64,000 nt of DNA, from NCBI RefSeq assembly GCF_003573545.1, contig NZ_QWET01000007.1, forward strand, positions 245,995 to 309,994, in the 5' to 3' direction. Below the pieces are notes generated by a model. It was not told where the DNA came from, ran no database searches, and saw only the letters and a list, made by a program, of their open reading frames with translations. Shown in pieces: positions 17,275 to 24,533 of the stretch; position 1 is the first letter of the stretch; every line of letters starts with the position of its first letter. The position numbers and the translations under genes were made by a program. Origin of the DNA: Mariniphaga sediminis. Its GTDB lineage: Bacteria > Bacteroidota > Bacteroidia > Bacteroidales > Prolixibacteraceae.

Positions 17275-17703
17275 ATGTTTAAAATGAATAAAGAAGTTTT
17301 TTTACGAGAATTTATGGATGAAGTCTGGAACAAGCAAAGCCTTAATAATGTAGAAAAATACATCCATAATGAGTACACTGTTTTCCTGGACACCGCTGAT
17401 CCCTGGGAAGGAAAAACATTGTCGCATGCGGAATTTAAGGTTCGCCTGAAGTTTTCTTTTGATTCTTTCCCCGATATTCATTTTAAAATAACTTCTGCCA
17501 TTGAAGAAGAGAACCATGTTGCGGTTACCTGGATCTTAACCGGAACAAATCGGGGCATGATTGGAGAATTACCCGCCACAAACAAAAAAATAGAAACAAC
17601 AGGGGTCACCGTTTATCATTTTAAAAACAGTTTAATTAGCGGGCATACCCAGGTTTTTGACAGAAAAACAGTAGCCAAACAATTAGGATTTATAAAACAA
17701 TGA
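17275..17703 (+). CDS. SnoaL-like ester cyclase family protein
   Basis: A 142-residue protein of the NTF2-like/SnoaL fold. The N-terminal helix REFMDEVWNKQSLNNVEKYI, the segment FPDIHFKI and the sheet core VAVTWILTGTNRG are typical. The family includes polyketide cyclases and many small-molecule enzymes of unknown role, so no substrate is assigned. An ATG at 17284 is an equally good start. The 3' end overlaps the next gene by 4 bases (ATGA), so the two are probably translated together. Confidence 0.8.
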   Translation: MFKMNKEVFLREFMDEVWNKQSLNNVEKYIHNEYTVFLDTADPWEGKTLSHAEFKVRLKFSFDSFPDIHFKITSAIEEENHVAVTWILTGTNRGMIGELPATNKKIETTGVTVYHFKNSLISGHTQVFDRKTVAKQLGFIKQ

Positions 17704-18041
17704 AATCACGAAAAGAGATTAAGGAAGAATACAGGGAGATGAAGTTCCCGATGGGAGTTTTTCAGGTAAAAAATACATCCAATAACAAGGTGTTGATAGA
17801 TAACAGCATTGATATGAACTCCAAATGGAACCGGCATAAAACGGAGTTGAGGTTTGGCAACCATAAAAATCATGCGCTGCAACAAGACTGGAACGAAAAA
17901 GGAGAGGATAATTTTGTATTTGAAGTTTTATCCGAATTGAAACAAGAGGATGAGAAAAACATCAACTACGCCAGTGAATTACGATCACTGCAACAAATGA
18001 TTATCGAAGAATTAAATATTTCAACGGAGTTAAGGTACTAG
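17700..18041 (+). CDS. GIY-YIG-like domain protein
   Basis: A 113-residue protein. The core MGVFQVKNTSNNKVLID followed by RHKTELRFGNHKNHALQQD resembles the family of short GIY-YIG-related proteins in Bacteroidota. The canonical GIY and YIG triads are replaced by GVF and VLI, so nuclease activity is doubtful and the role unknown. It overlaps the SnoaL-like gene by 4 bases. No signal peptide or membrane segment is present. Confidence 0.7.
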   Translation: MKSRKEIKEEYREMKFPMGVFQVKNTSNNKVLIDNSIDMNSKWNRHKTELRFGNHKNHALQQDWNEKGEDNFVFEVLSELKQEDEKNINYASELRSLQQMIIEELNISTELRY

Positions 18042-18269
18042 CAGGTACTGGCATTGTGAATAAACAATGTGGGGATGGTGCAGGATATCAAGGTCCATAC
18101 CCTGATTCAACTTCTTTATGGTGACAGTGCCATGCCATGCCGTTTGCTGTTATGTAGTATATTTTTTTCGTCCATCTGGAAAATAAGTTTTAAATCTGTT
18201 ACTCCTTTAAGGTTACAGATTATTCAGTCCCTTGAAGATTGCAGATTCCGGGGTATCACCACCGGGTAG

Positions 18270-18395
18270 AATTATTTCCGGCAAATACTTTTATTGGATG
18301 ACGATCGTTTGCCGGGCCAACCTTTACGTTTTGGAACCCTTAAAATGACTCCGGAAATTTTCAAAAAGGATTTCGGCTGGCAGGAAATATTTTAA
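18270..18395 (+). pseudogene. Possible C-terminal remnant of a lost gene
   Basis: Directly after a TAG, 41 sense codons encode a plausible protein end (LPGQPLRFGTLKMTPEIF, then KKDFGWQEIF) and a TAA. There is no start codon at the front. The composition is protein-like, but the piece is too short to name a family and open length alone is not significant. Confidence 0.25.
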
Positions 18396-18586
18396 CCTGT
18401 TTGGCGCCATGCACATAGCTTGTGATAACAACAAACTATGCGCAAATGACACATAGGAAAAGCAATTTTATTGGGGGAAAATTCCCCGATTTGAATTACT
18501 TTTAGGCCATCTGAACCACATGATAGCAGAACTTTTTAAGGAGGTATTAAAAAGAAAAAAAGTGGGCAAAATTTTTTGGCTGACTA

Positions 18587-18608
18587 CCGTTAAGGACAGA
18601 TTTAACGG
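18587..18608. promoter_or_regulatory. Inverted repeat upstream of the metallo-hydrolase gene
   Basis: CCGTTAA (18587-18593) and TTAACGG (18602-18608) are perfect inverted arms with an 8-base spacer, ending 48 bases before the ATG at 18657. This is consistent with an operator; the regulator is unknown. Confidence 0.4.
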
Positions 18609-18656
18609 CAGTATCGTTATTGGATAGGATACACATACACAATAAAATAATTATAT

Positions 18657-19433
18657 ATGACAAGTGACAAAGAAAAGTGGTTTACTATTGAGGAGATTGA
18701 TGAAAATACGACTGTTATTAGCGAGTATAAACATTGGGAAGAAACCCATTGCTATTTGCTGAATGGTAAAGACAGAAGTTTGTTAATTGACACAGGGCTT
18801 GGAGTTGAAAATATTTGGGAGCAGGTACAAAAGCTGACAGATAAACCCGTTACAGTTGTTACAACACACGTACACTATGACCATTTTGGTGGGCATAAAT
18901 ATTTCAAAGATTTTTATGTGCATGAAGAGGAAACAGAATGGATAAATGGAGGTTTCCCCTTAACAATAGAACAGGTTCGTAATTTTTTGGTGGAGGAACC
19001 TTGCGAATTTCCCAAAGACTTTGATGTTAACGACTATTACCTGTTTGAAGGAGTTCCAACCAGAGTGCTGAAGGATAATGATACAATAGAGTTGGGAGAC
19101 CGGACAATCAGGGTGTTGCACACGCCCGGGCATTCTCCCGGACATATGTGCTTTTTTGAAGAAGATAAGGGATATTTATATACGGGCGATTTAATTTATA
19201 TCGGAGAGTTATTTGCCTATTACCCCTCGACAGACCCCGTGGCGTATATGAATTCTATAAAAAAATTGTTGCCTTTACCTGTAAAACGTATTTTGCCTGC
19301 ACATCACGATTTGGATATCCCGTTATCAATTATTGAAGATATGGATAAAGCTTTTACGGAATTACATAAAAGCGGAAAACTAAAGCACGGGAGCGGCACT
19401 TTTTCCTATTCAAATTTTGCGATAAGACTTTAA
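18657..19433 (+). CDS. Metallo-beta-lactamase-fold hydrolase
   Basis: A 258-residue cytoplasmic protein. The metal motif THVHYDHFGG (HxHxDH) is at about residue 75. Further ligands are in HTPGHSPGHM (about 158), YTGDLIY and the C-terminal PAHHDL. The family includes glyoxalase II-like and many uncharacterised hydrolases; nothing here fixes the substrate. The gene has its own upstream inverted repeat and a good terminator behind it, so it is probably a single-gene transcript. Confidence 0.85.
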   Translation: MTSDKEKWFTIEEIDENTTVISEYKHWEETHCYLLNGKDRSLLIDTGLGVENIWEQVQKLTDKPVTVVTTHVHYDHFGGHKYFKDFYVHEEETEWINGGFPLTIEQVRNFLVEEPCEFPKDFDVNDYYLFEGVPTRVLKDNDTIELGDRTIRVLHTPGHSPGHMCFFEEDKGYLYTGDLIYIGELFAYYPSTDPVAYMNSIKKLLPLPVKRILPAHHDLDIPLSIIEDMDKAFTELHKSGKLKHGSGTFSYSNFAIRL

Positions 19434-19510
19434 GATCAAATTATAACAGAATAAGAATAAAAAAAAATAGATCGAAAGACTAACAGGTAGAGACAATGGT
19501 GATAAAAATT

Positions 19511-19541
19511 AAGGGGCGGCTTGTAATCTAGCTGCCCTTTT
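19511..19541 (+). terminator. Intrinsic terminator after the metallo-hydrolase gene
   Basis: AAGGGGCGGC and GCTGCCCTTTT form a stem with G-U pairs around a 10-base loop. The right arm ends in a T-run followed by GATTTT. It lies 78 bases after the stop codon at 19433. Confidence 0.6.
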
Positions 19542-19934
19542 GATTTTATGAATGTTGGTACTGTATATGTTTGCACCAGGTGGAAAGTTGTTGCATGAAA
19601 CCATTGGAGCGTACCCTTAAATTTTTTGATAGAAAATGGCGGTCAGTGTTAAAGGTGTGACAGGTAATTTAAATAGCAAATGTTCAACCAAACGACAATA
19701 ATGTGTACTATTTTCCCGGCAGTTACAGACTTATTTACTTTTTTATGCCAAATATCTGGAATTTTGTCAGGATATGATGGTTGGTAGTAAAAAATATAGG
19801 ACAGAAAGTGTTAACTTTAAGCAAAATAGTATTTTATAAACTGGGTGGTAGTTGAGTTGCAGATGTTTTAGAATGACCTGCACCGTTAATTTCCATTTGG
19901 TGACTATACTGGAAACCTAAAAACGGGAAGACTT

Positions 19935-20042
19935 ATGAAAGCAGGTCAGATAAGAGGGCTTATTTTATGGTTTGTTGGAATCTATGCTTTTGTTGAAAAC
20001 AGGAAAAAAAATCAACCGGAAAATTATATTAAACCTTTGTAA
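19935..20042 (+). CDS. Possible 35-residue small membrane peptide
   Basis: ATG at 19935 opens 35 codons beginning MKAGQIRGLILWFVGIYAFV, a single short hydrophobic segment followed by a charged tail, ending 17 bases before the ATG of the larger membrane protein. It could be a small leader or partner peptide, or chance. Confidence 0.25.
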   Translation: MKAGQIRGLILWFVGIYAFVENRKKNQPENYIKPL

Positions 20043-20059
20043 CCAATAAAATCAACGAT

Positions 20060-21202
20060 ATGGCAAATATATCAGAAGAGCTAATTAAAGAGTTCCTGCG
20101 TAAAAAAATAAATCCCAAAATATCGCTTCATGAATATTTTGTTGACATTTTGGGTGGTCTTTTCCCGGGCATATTGTTCCTGCTTGCCTTGTTTATTGCC
20201 ACGGTCCCGCCCATATTTAATTTGTCTTGTATCTTTTTGGAGAAGCAGGGTAACGTTTTCCAGATTTTCAGGGAGTATGTTATTGCCACACTCCAAACCC
20301 CGAGTTCAATCTGGATTGTATTCTTCATGATTTTTACATTACTATCTTATATTGTAGGTCATATTTTTTACAGAAGGGATATTAAAACTCCGGACAGAGA
20401 GAGCTTTAAGTTGTTGAAGTCTGAGATTGAAAAGGAATATATGGATGCTATTATAACCCCGGCTGTTTCCCGGCTGAAAAGGATTAAGAGTAAAAAGGAA
20501 AACGGGAGGCACTTTTGGCTTAATTTATCACTTCGTAAACTGAAAAAAAGAAAACAATTTAAAATTTTAAACAATAAAAAACACCAGTTGAACATTGAGG
20601 AGTTGCTGAGAGATAATTTGGCATGTAAGTCAGAAAATGATTGTCAGTTCCCGTATCCAAACTATAATTCCTATTTAATAAAAAGGAACCTGATGCATTT
20701 ACTGGATTTTACACAATGGTGTGAAGCAGATGAACGAAGCGGGGATACCAAAGTCGACCGAAAAGACAGAAGAAGTAAAACATACGTCAATATTCTTAAA
20801 ATCAGGTTACGTTATTTTCATCCAGATAAATGTGCCATCATTATTCGGAATGAAGGACATGTGAGATTAGCCTCTTCCACCTGGCATATTGCAAAAATAA
20901 TACGCAATATAAGTTGGTTTGGAATAGGTATTGTTTTGCTCTCATGTTTACTCACTTTTGTCAACTTTAATTATTCTAATGCTTTAACATCCCGTGAACT
21001 TTTAAAAAACCTCGGTTGGATATTGCCTGTTTTTATGGCGCCGTTTACAATACTGTTATTATCCCAGTATTTGGTGAAATACATTCAGAAGTTTATTCAT
21101 TATCAAAGGTTGCGCGAAGTATTTTATGTGTTGGAAACAGTATATACGGCATTTAGTCTGACGGACGAATTAGATCGGTTAAAACCATTGTGCGATAAAT
21201 AG
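20060..21202 (+). CDS. Membrane protein of unknown family
   Basis: A 380-residue protein. Two N-terminal membrane helices (about residues 30-50 with GGLFPGILFLLALFIATVPP, and 75-97) are followed by a charged cytoplasmic region of about 190 residues with many Lys/Arg. Two C-terminal helices follow (about 294-315 and 328-348). I do not recognise a family. It is AT-rich like the other accessory genes and stands alone. Possible roles range from a stress sensor to an effector of a defence module; no motif supports any of them. Confidence 0.6.
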   Translation: MANISEELIKEFLRKKINPKISLHEYFVDILGGLFPGILFLLALFIATVPPIFNLSCIFLEKQGNVFQIFREYVIATLQTPSSIWIVFFMIFTLLSYIVGHIFYRRDIKTPDRESFKLLKSEIEKEYMDAIITPAVSRLKRIKSKKENGRHFWLNLSLRKLKKRKQFKILNNKKHQLNIEELLRDNLACKSENDCQFPYPNYNSYLIKRNLMHLLDFTQWCEADERSGDTKVDRKDRRSKTYVNILKIRLRYFHPDKCAIIIRNEGHVRLASSTWHIAKIIRNISWFGIGIVLLSCLLTFVNFNYSNALTSRELLKNLGWILPVFMAPFTILLLSQYLVKYIQKFIHYQRLREVFYVLETVYTAFSLTDELDRLKPLCDK

Positions 21203-21282
21203 TTTTTGCCATTTTTATGCTTGGCTTTTCTATCTGTTATGCAATGTTTAACTAATAATGTGGAAACCAAAAACTTAAATGT

Positions 21283-22248
21283 ATGAAAGCCCTTTTGTTT
21301 GTACTTACCCTTAACTTACTCTCAGCAGGATTATTGGGGCAGGTTGCGGATGATTCTGTTTTTTCGGAGTCTGAAATTATTCTGAAAACTTCTACCGGTG
21401 ATATTTCAGGGACTTTGACGGTGCCTGCTTCTGCGGAAGTATCTCCGGTTGTTCTTATTGTTGCCGGCTCGGGGCCGACTGACAGAAATTGCAATTCGCC
21501 TTTGGGAGTCCAAACCAATGCCTACAAAATGTTGGCTGAAGGTTTTGCCGGAAGCAATATTTCAACCCTGCGGTTCGATAAACGCGGGATTGGGAAAAGT
21601 CAGATGGCAATGACCAGTGAAAGTGATTTGCGATTTGAAACTTATGTCGATGATGTGGTTGCATGGATATCCTTGTTAAAAGCAGATAAAAGATTTTCCG
21701 GAATTTTTTTGTTAGGTCATAGCGAAGGTTCCCTGATAAGCATAATAGCGGCACAGCAGGCTGAAGTTGCCGGTTTTATTTCTGTTGCAGGGGTAGGAAT
21801 ACCAGCCGATAAACTTTTGCAGGATCAGCTAAAGAACCAGTTGCCCTTACAATTGCTCGACGAATCAAACAGAATACTGGACAGCCTGAAAGCCGGCAAG
21901 ACCGTTTCCAATGTGAATCCTAACCTGGCTGTTTTATATCGTCCGGGTGTTCAGCCTTACATGATTTCCTGGATAAAGTATGATCCGGCAAAAGAGTTGA
22001 AAAAATTAACGATTCCCGTATGCGTAATTCAGGGAACAACCGATTTGCAGGTCCCGACAGAACATGCAAAATTGCTTTCTGCATCAAAACCGGATGCTAC
22101 ACTTTTTATAGTAGAGAATATGAACCACGTGTTAAAAGAAGCCGGATCGGATATTCAGGAAAACAGGGCAACCTACACCAAAGCCGATTTGCCTTTAAAG
22201 TCAGGGCTGGTGAAAAAGATTGTTCATTTTATAATACCTCAGGAATGA
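21283..22248 (+). CDS. Secreted alpha/beta hydrolase (serine aminopeptidase S33-like)
   Basis: A 321-residue protein with signal peptide MKALLFVLTLNLLSAGLLGQ. The nucleophile elbow LLGHSEGSL is at about residues 144-152, the acid in QGTTDLQVP and the histidine in NMNHVLKE complete the triad. The segment FDKRGIGKSQ is typical of lipase/peptidase-like Bacteroidota hydrolases. It should act in the periplasm or outside on an ester or peptide of unknown identity. A 14-bp palindrome shared with another locus follows the gene. Confidence 0.82.
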   Translation: MKALLFVLTLNLLSAGLLGQVADDSVFSESEIILKTSTGDISGTLTVPASAEVSPVVLIVAGSGPTDRNCNSPLGVQTNAYKMLAEGFAGSNISTLRFDKRGIGKSQMAMTSESDLRFETYVDDVVAWISLLKADKRFSGIFLLGHSEGSLISIIAAQQAEVAGFISVAGVGIPADKLLQDQLKNQLPLQLLDESNRILDSLKAGKTVSNVNPNLAVLYRPGVQPYMISWIKYDPAKELKKLTIPVCVIQGTTDLQVPTEHAKLLSASKPDATLFIVENMNHVLKEAGSDIQENRATYTKADLPLKSGLVKKIVHFIIPQE

Positions 22249-22285
22249 AATATGAAATTGTTTGTGAAGAGGGCAGGAGCACCGC

Positions 22286-22301
22286 ACTGTTTTAAAACAG
22301 T
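22286..22301. repeat. Palindrome ACTGTTTTAAAACAGT, first copy of a repeated element
   Basis: A perfect 16-bp palindrome between the hydrolase stop (22248) and rsgA (22329), followed by ATACAT. The inner 14 bases CTGTTTTAAAACAG recur at 28860-28873, also intergenic and also followed by TACAT. It may be an operator or a dispersed repeat. Confidence 0.5.
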
Positions 22302-22328
22302 ATACATGACAGCAAATAATATGTAGAA

Positions 22329-23399
22329 ATGAAATTGAAAGATTTAGGATATACTGACAACCTTGAACAGTTCAGAAGGGAAGAGGTTCCAGGCAATCTC
22401 GAAACGGGCAGGGTTGTCGCGGAACATAAGGAACGATATATTGTCAAAACAATTCAGGGGGAGTTTGAAGCGGAGATAACCGGGAATATGCGATTCTCCG
22501 CGGGAAGCCGTGAGGATTTTCCGGTAGTGGGCGATTGGGTGGCCCTGGCGGTTTATGATTCAGATTTGGCCATTGTTCATAAAATATTTCCACGGTTTTC
22601 AATGATTAAAAGACAGGCGGCCGGGCAATCCGGAGAGGTACAGATAATGGCTGCAAATATCGATTATGCGCTGCTGGTACAGGCCGTCGACAGGGATTTT
22701 AATATTAACCGGCTGGAAAGGTACCTGACCATCTGTTATTCTTCGAAAGTCAGCCCGGTGATTGTACTGACAAAAACCGACCTGGTGAATGAACGGCGGG
22801 TGGATGAAATAACAGCCAACCTGAAATCAAGAGTAAAAGACGTTCCTGTAGTGGCGGTTAGTAACGAGACCCGGGCCGGATACGAAAGGCTTAAAAAAAT
22901 GATTGAGAAGGGGACAACCTGGTGTATGCTGGGTTCCTCGGGCGTTGGAAAATCTACTTTGCTGAATAATCTTTCCGGGAGAGCAGTAATGAAAACGGGT
23001 GCTGTCAGCCAAAGTACAAATAAAGGAAGACACGTTACCAGTCACCGGGAATTGGTTATTCTTGAAGGCGGCGGAATTCTTATCGACAACCCGGGAATGC
23101 GGGAAGTGGGACTTGCCGATACTGCCGGCGGACTGGAAACCACCTTTGATATAATTGTCAGGCTTTCTCAACATTGTAAGTTCAAGGATTGTACCCATAC
23201 CAGTGAGACTGGTTGCTCGGTCAGGGAGGCTGTGGAAAAGGGCGAATTGGACAAAAGCTCTTACGTAAACTACCTGAAAATGGAACGGGAAAAATCCCAT
23301 TTTGAATCCACTGTTGCAGAACGACGCAAAAAGGAGAAGGGATTCGGGAAAATGTTAAAGGACTACAATAAAAAAGATATTAAACAACGGAGGGGTTGA
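22329..23399 (+). CDS. rsgA: Ribosome small-subunit-dependent GTPase A
   Basis: A 356-residue circularly permuted GTPase that checks late 30S subunit maturation. An OB-fold N-terminus is followed by the G-motifs in permuted order: G4 LTKTDL, then G1 GSSGVGKSTLLN (about residues 200-211), then G3 DNPGMRE. The C-terminal zinc site is CKFKDCTHTSETGCSV with the preceding histidine. Length and order fit RsgA well. It is monocistronic and convergent with the DUF4625 gene; its upstream region carries a palindrome at 22286-22301. Confidence 0.94.
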   Translation: MKLKDLGYTDNLEQFRREEVPGNLETGRVVAEHKERYIVKTIQGEFEAEITGNMRFSAGSREDFPVVGDWVALAVYDSDLAIVHKIFPRFSMIKRQAAGQSGEVQIMAANIDYALLVQAVDRDFNINRLERYLTICYSSKVSPVIVLTKTDLVNERRVDEITANLKSRVKDVPVVAVSNETRAGYERLKKMIEKGTTWCMLGSSGVGKSTLLNNLSGRAVMKTGAVSQSTNKGRHVTSHRELVILEGGGILIDNPGMREVGLADTAGGLETTFDIIVRLSQHCKFKDCTHTSETGCSVREAVEKGELDKSSYVNYLKMEREKSHFESTVAERRKKEKGFGKMLKDYNKKDIKQRRG

Positions 23400-23466
23400 C
23401 TTTTACTTTGCGACCTGACAAAATCAGGAAATAAATGAGTCCGTTGCTTTCTTGAAAATATGATAT

Positions 23467-23949
23467 TTATCTTTTGAATATTTTAATACTCAGTCCCTTC
23501 TGTGCCGACCAGCCTTCACGATCGGTGAGGCTGATGAAAAAGTGGTAGTCTCCTTCGTCAAATTCTCCCTGGTTATTGCCCTCCGGAATTTCAATCACCG
23601 TATCGGTCATGTATTCCGTTTGTCCTGCCGGAATTTCAAAATCACCAATAAAAACAAAAGGATTCACCGGCGTTTTTTCCGGGTCTGGTTCACATGCTGA
23701 TGCTTCGGTAGTGTGCGAATGATGATCGAAATTGTGATGAATGTCAATGCTGAAAGATCCCAGTTCGGCATTGTCTTTCAGCAGTGCCTTAAACGTGAAT
23801 GGCTCACCCAGCCACAAGGTATCGCAATTCAGTGGAAAAGCCGCCGGGATATTCAGGTCGATTTCAGGTTTTTGGTCGTCAATTTCTTTATTATTACAGG
23901 CAGTAATTACAAAAACTACCATGACCAACAGAATGAATAACTTTTTCAT
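23467..23949 (-). CDS. DUF4625 lipoprotein (second copy)
   Basis: About 160 residues. A lipoprotein signal peptide ends in VVFVITACNN (Cys at about 18). The body carries the DUF4625 block FSIDIHHNFDHHSH, a histidine-rich stretch that could bind zinc or another metal, then EIPEGNNQGEFDEGDYHF and SLTDREGW. ATG at 23949 is used; the frame extends three codons upstream only to a TTG. It is the last gene of the TonB-receptor operon, separated from the first DUF4625 gene by a very stable hairpin. Function is unproven. Confidence 0.8.
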   Translation of the reverse strand: MKKLFILLVMVVFVITACNNKEIDDQKPEIDLNIPAAFPLNCDTLWLGEPFTFKALLKDNAELGSFSIDIHHNFDHHSHTTEASACEPDPEKTPVNPFVFIGDFEIPAGQTEYMTDTVIEIPEGNNQGEFDEGDYHFFISLTDREGWSAQKGLSIKIFKR

Positions 23950-23979
23950 TTTAAACAATTTTAATGTGGAAATACATTG

Positions 23980-24030
23980 GGTGCAGCGTCTTCGTGGCTG
24001 GCTAAAATGCCACGAAGACGCTGTGTCACC
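23980..24030 (-). other. Very stable intercistronic hairpin between the two DUF4625 genes
   Basis: CAGCGTCTTCGTGGC (23984-23998) pairs perfectly with 24009-24023 over 15 base pairs around a 10-base loop; GGTG/CACC extend it past a 3-base bulge. No T-run follows on the minus strand, so it more likely blocks exonucleases or sets the dosage of the last gene than terminates fully. Confidence 0.75.
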
Positions 24031-24039
24031 CTTATTTAA

Positions 24040-24498
24040 TTAATGTGAATGTCCATCTCCGTGCATAATTTCCAGTTCTTCGTCCAGGGAGGCCTGGTTT
24101 CCTTCCATGTCTGTCACAATAAAATGGAAATGGTAATCTCCCTCTTTGGCATAGTCGGGAATGTCGATGTGTTTATGAAAAGTGGCATTTTTTAAACCTG
24201 AAAACTCGGTATAGATGGAATCCACTTTCCATTCTTCCTCTTCTGATAAGAAGGTGGCGCTTTTACTTTCATGTTCTCCTTCCGGGTGGATCACTACCCG
24301 GACCTTTTCTATCTTTCCGGGAGCGGTAATTTTTGCATCCACATGCACATCATGACCGATGTGGCCGGTTTTGTTATTGTCTATCCCCAGCTCGAAGCCG
24401 GTAATTTCAGGACGGGGAATTTCATCTTCGTCATTACACGATGTAAAAAACAAAGCAGTGGTCAACGTCAAAGCGAGTAAAAATAATTTAGTTTTCAT
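24040..24498 (-). CDS. DUF4625 lipoprotein (first copy)
   Basis: A 152-residue protein with signal peptide MKTKLFLLALTLTTALFFTS and lipobox cysteine in FTSCNDED. The core holds GHIGHDVHVDAKI, VVIHPEGEHESKS and the strand EGDYHFHFIVTDMEGN typical of DUF4625. The end MHGDGHSH is histidine-rich. It is predicted to be an outer-membrane or periplasmic lipoprotein that binds metal or assists the adjacent TonB receptor, whose stop codon lies 35 bases upstream. It is a diverged paralogue of the next gene. Confidence 0.8.
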   Translation of the reverse strand: MKTKLFLLALTLTTALFFTSCNDEDEIPRPEITGFELGIDNNKTGHIGHDVHVDAKITAPGKIEKVRVVIHPEGEHESKSATFLSEEEEWKVDSIYTEFSGLKNATFHKHIDIPDYAKEGDYHFHFIVTDMEGNQASLDEELEIMHGDGHSH

Positions 24499-24533
24499 GT
24501 TCTACTTTTTATGTGTTAAACGTATGTTATAGT

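Larger units (their letters stand above)
18042..18656. other. Gene-poor stretch with possible gene debris
   Basis: No intact gene is visible. A 41-codon open piece at 18270-18395 looks like the end of a lost gene, and an inverted repeat at 18587-18608 precedes the metallo-hydrolase gene. Otherwise stops are frequent in all frames. Confidence 0.5.
19434..20059. other. Gene-poor stretch between the metallo-hydrolase and a membrane-protein gene
   Basis: It holds the terminator at 19511-19541 and one possible 35-codon frame at 19935-20042. I see nothing else convincing; the sequence is AT-rich with frequent stops in all frames. Confidence 0.5.

Noticed and set aside
17121..17282. A 53-codon open stretch with protein-like composition before the SnoaL-like gene
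   Set aside because: It begins right after a stop codon, has no start codon near its front and is not longer than expected by chance.
18069..18269. A 66-codon frame in the gap before the metallo-hydrolase gene
   Set aside because: It has no recognisable domain, no start context and a mixed hydrophobic pattern; it is probably chance or debris.
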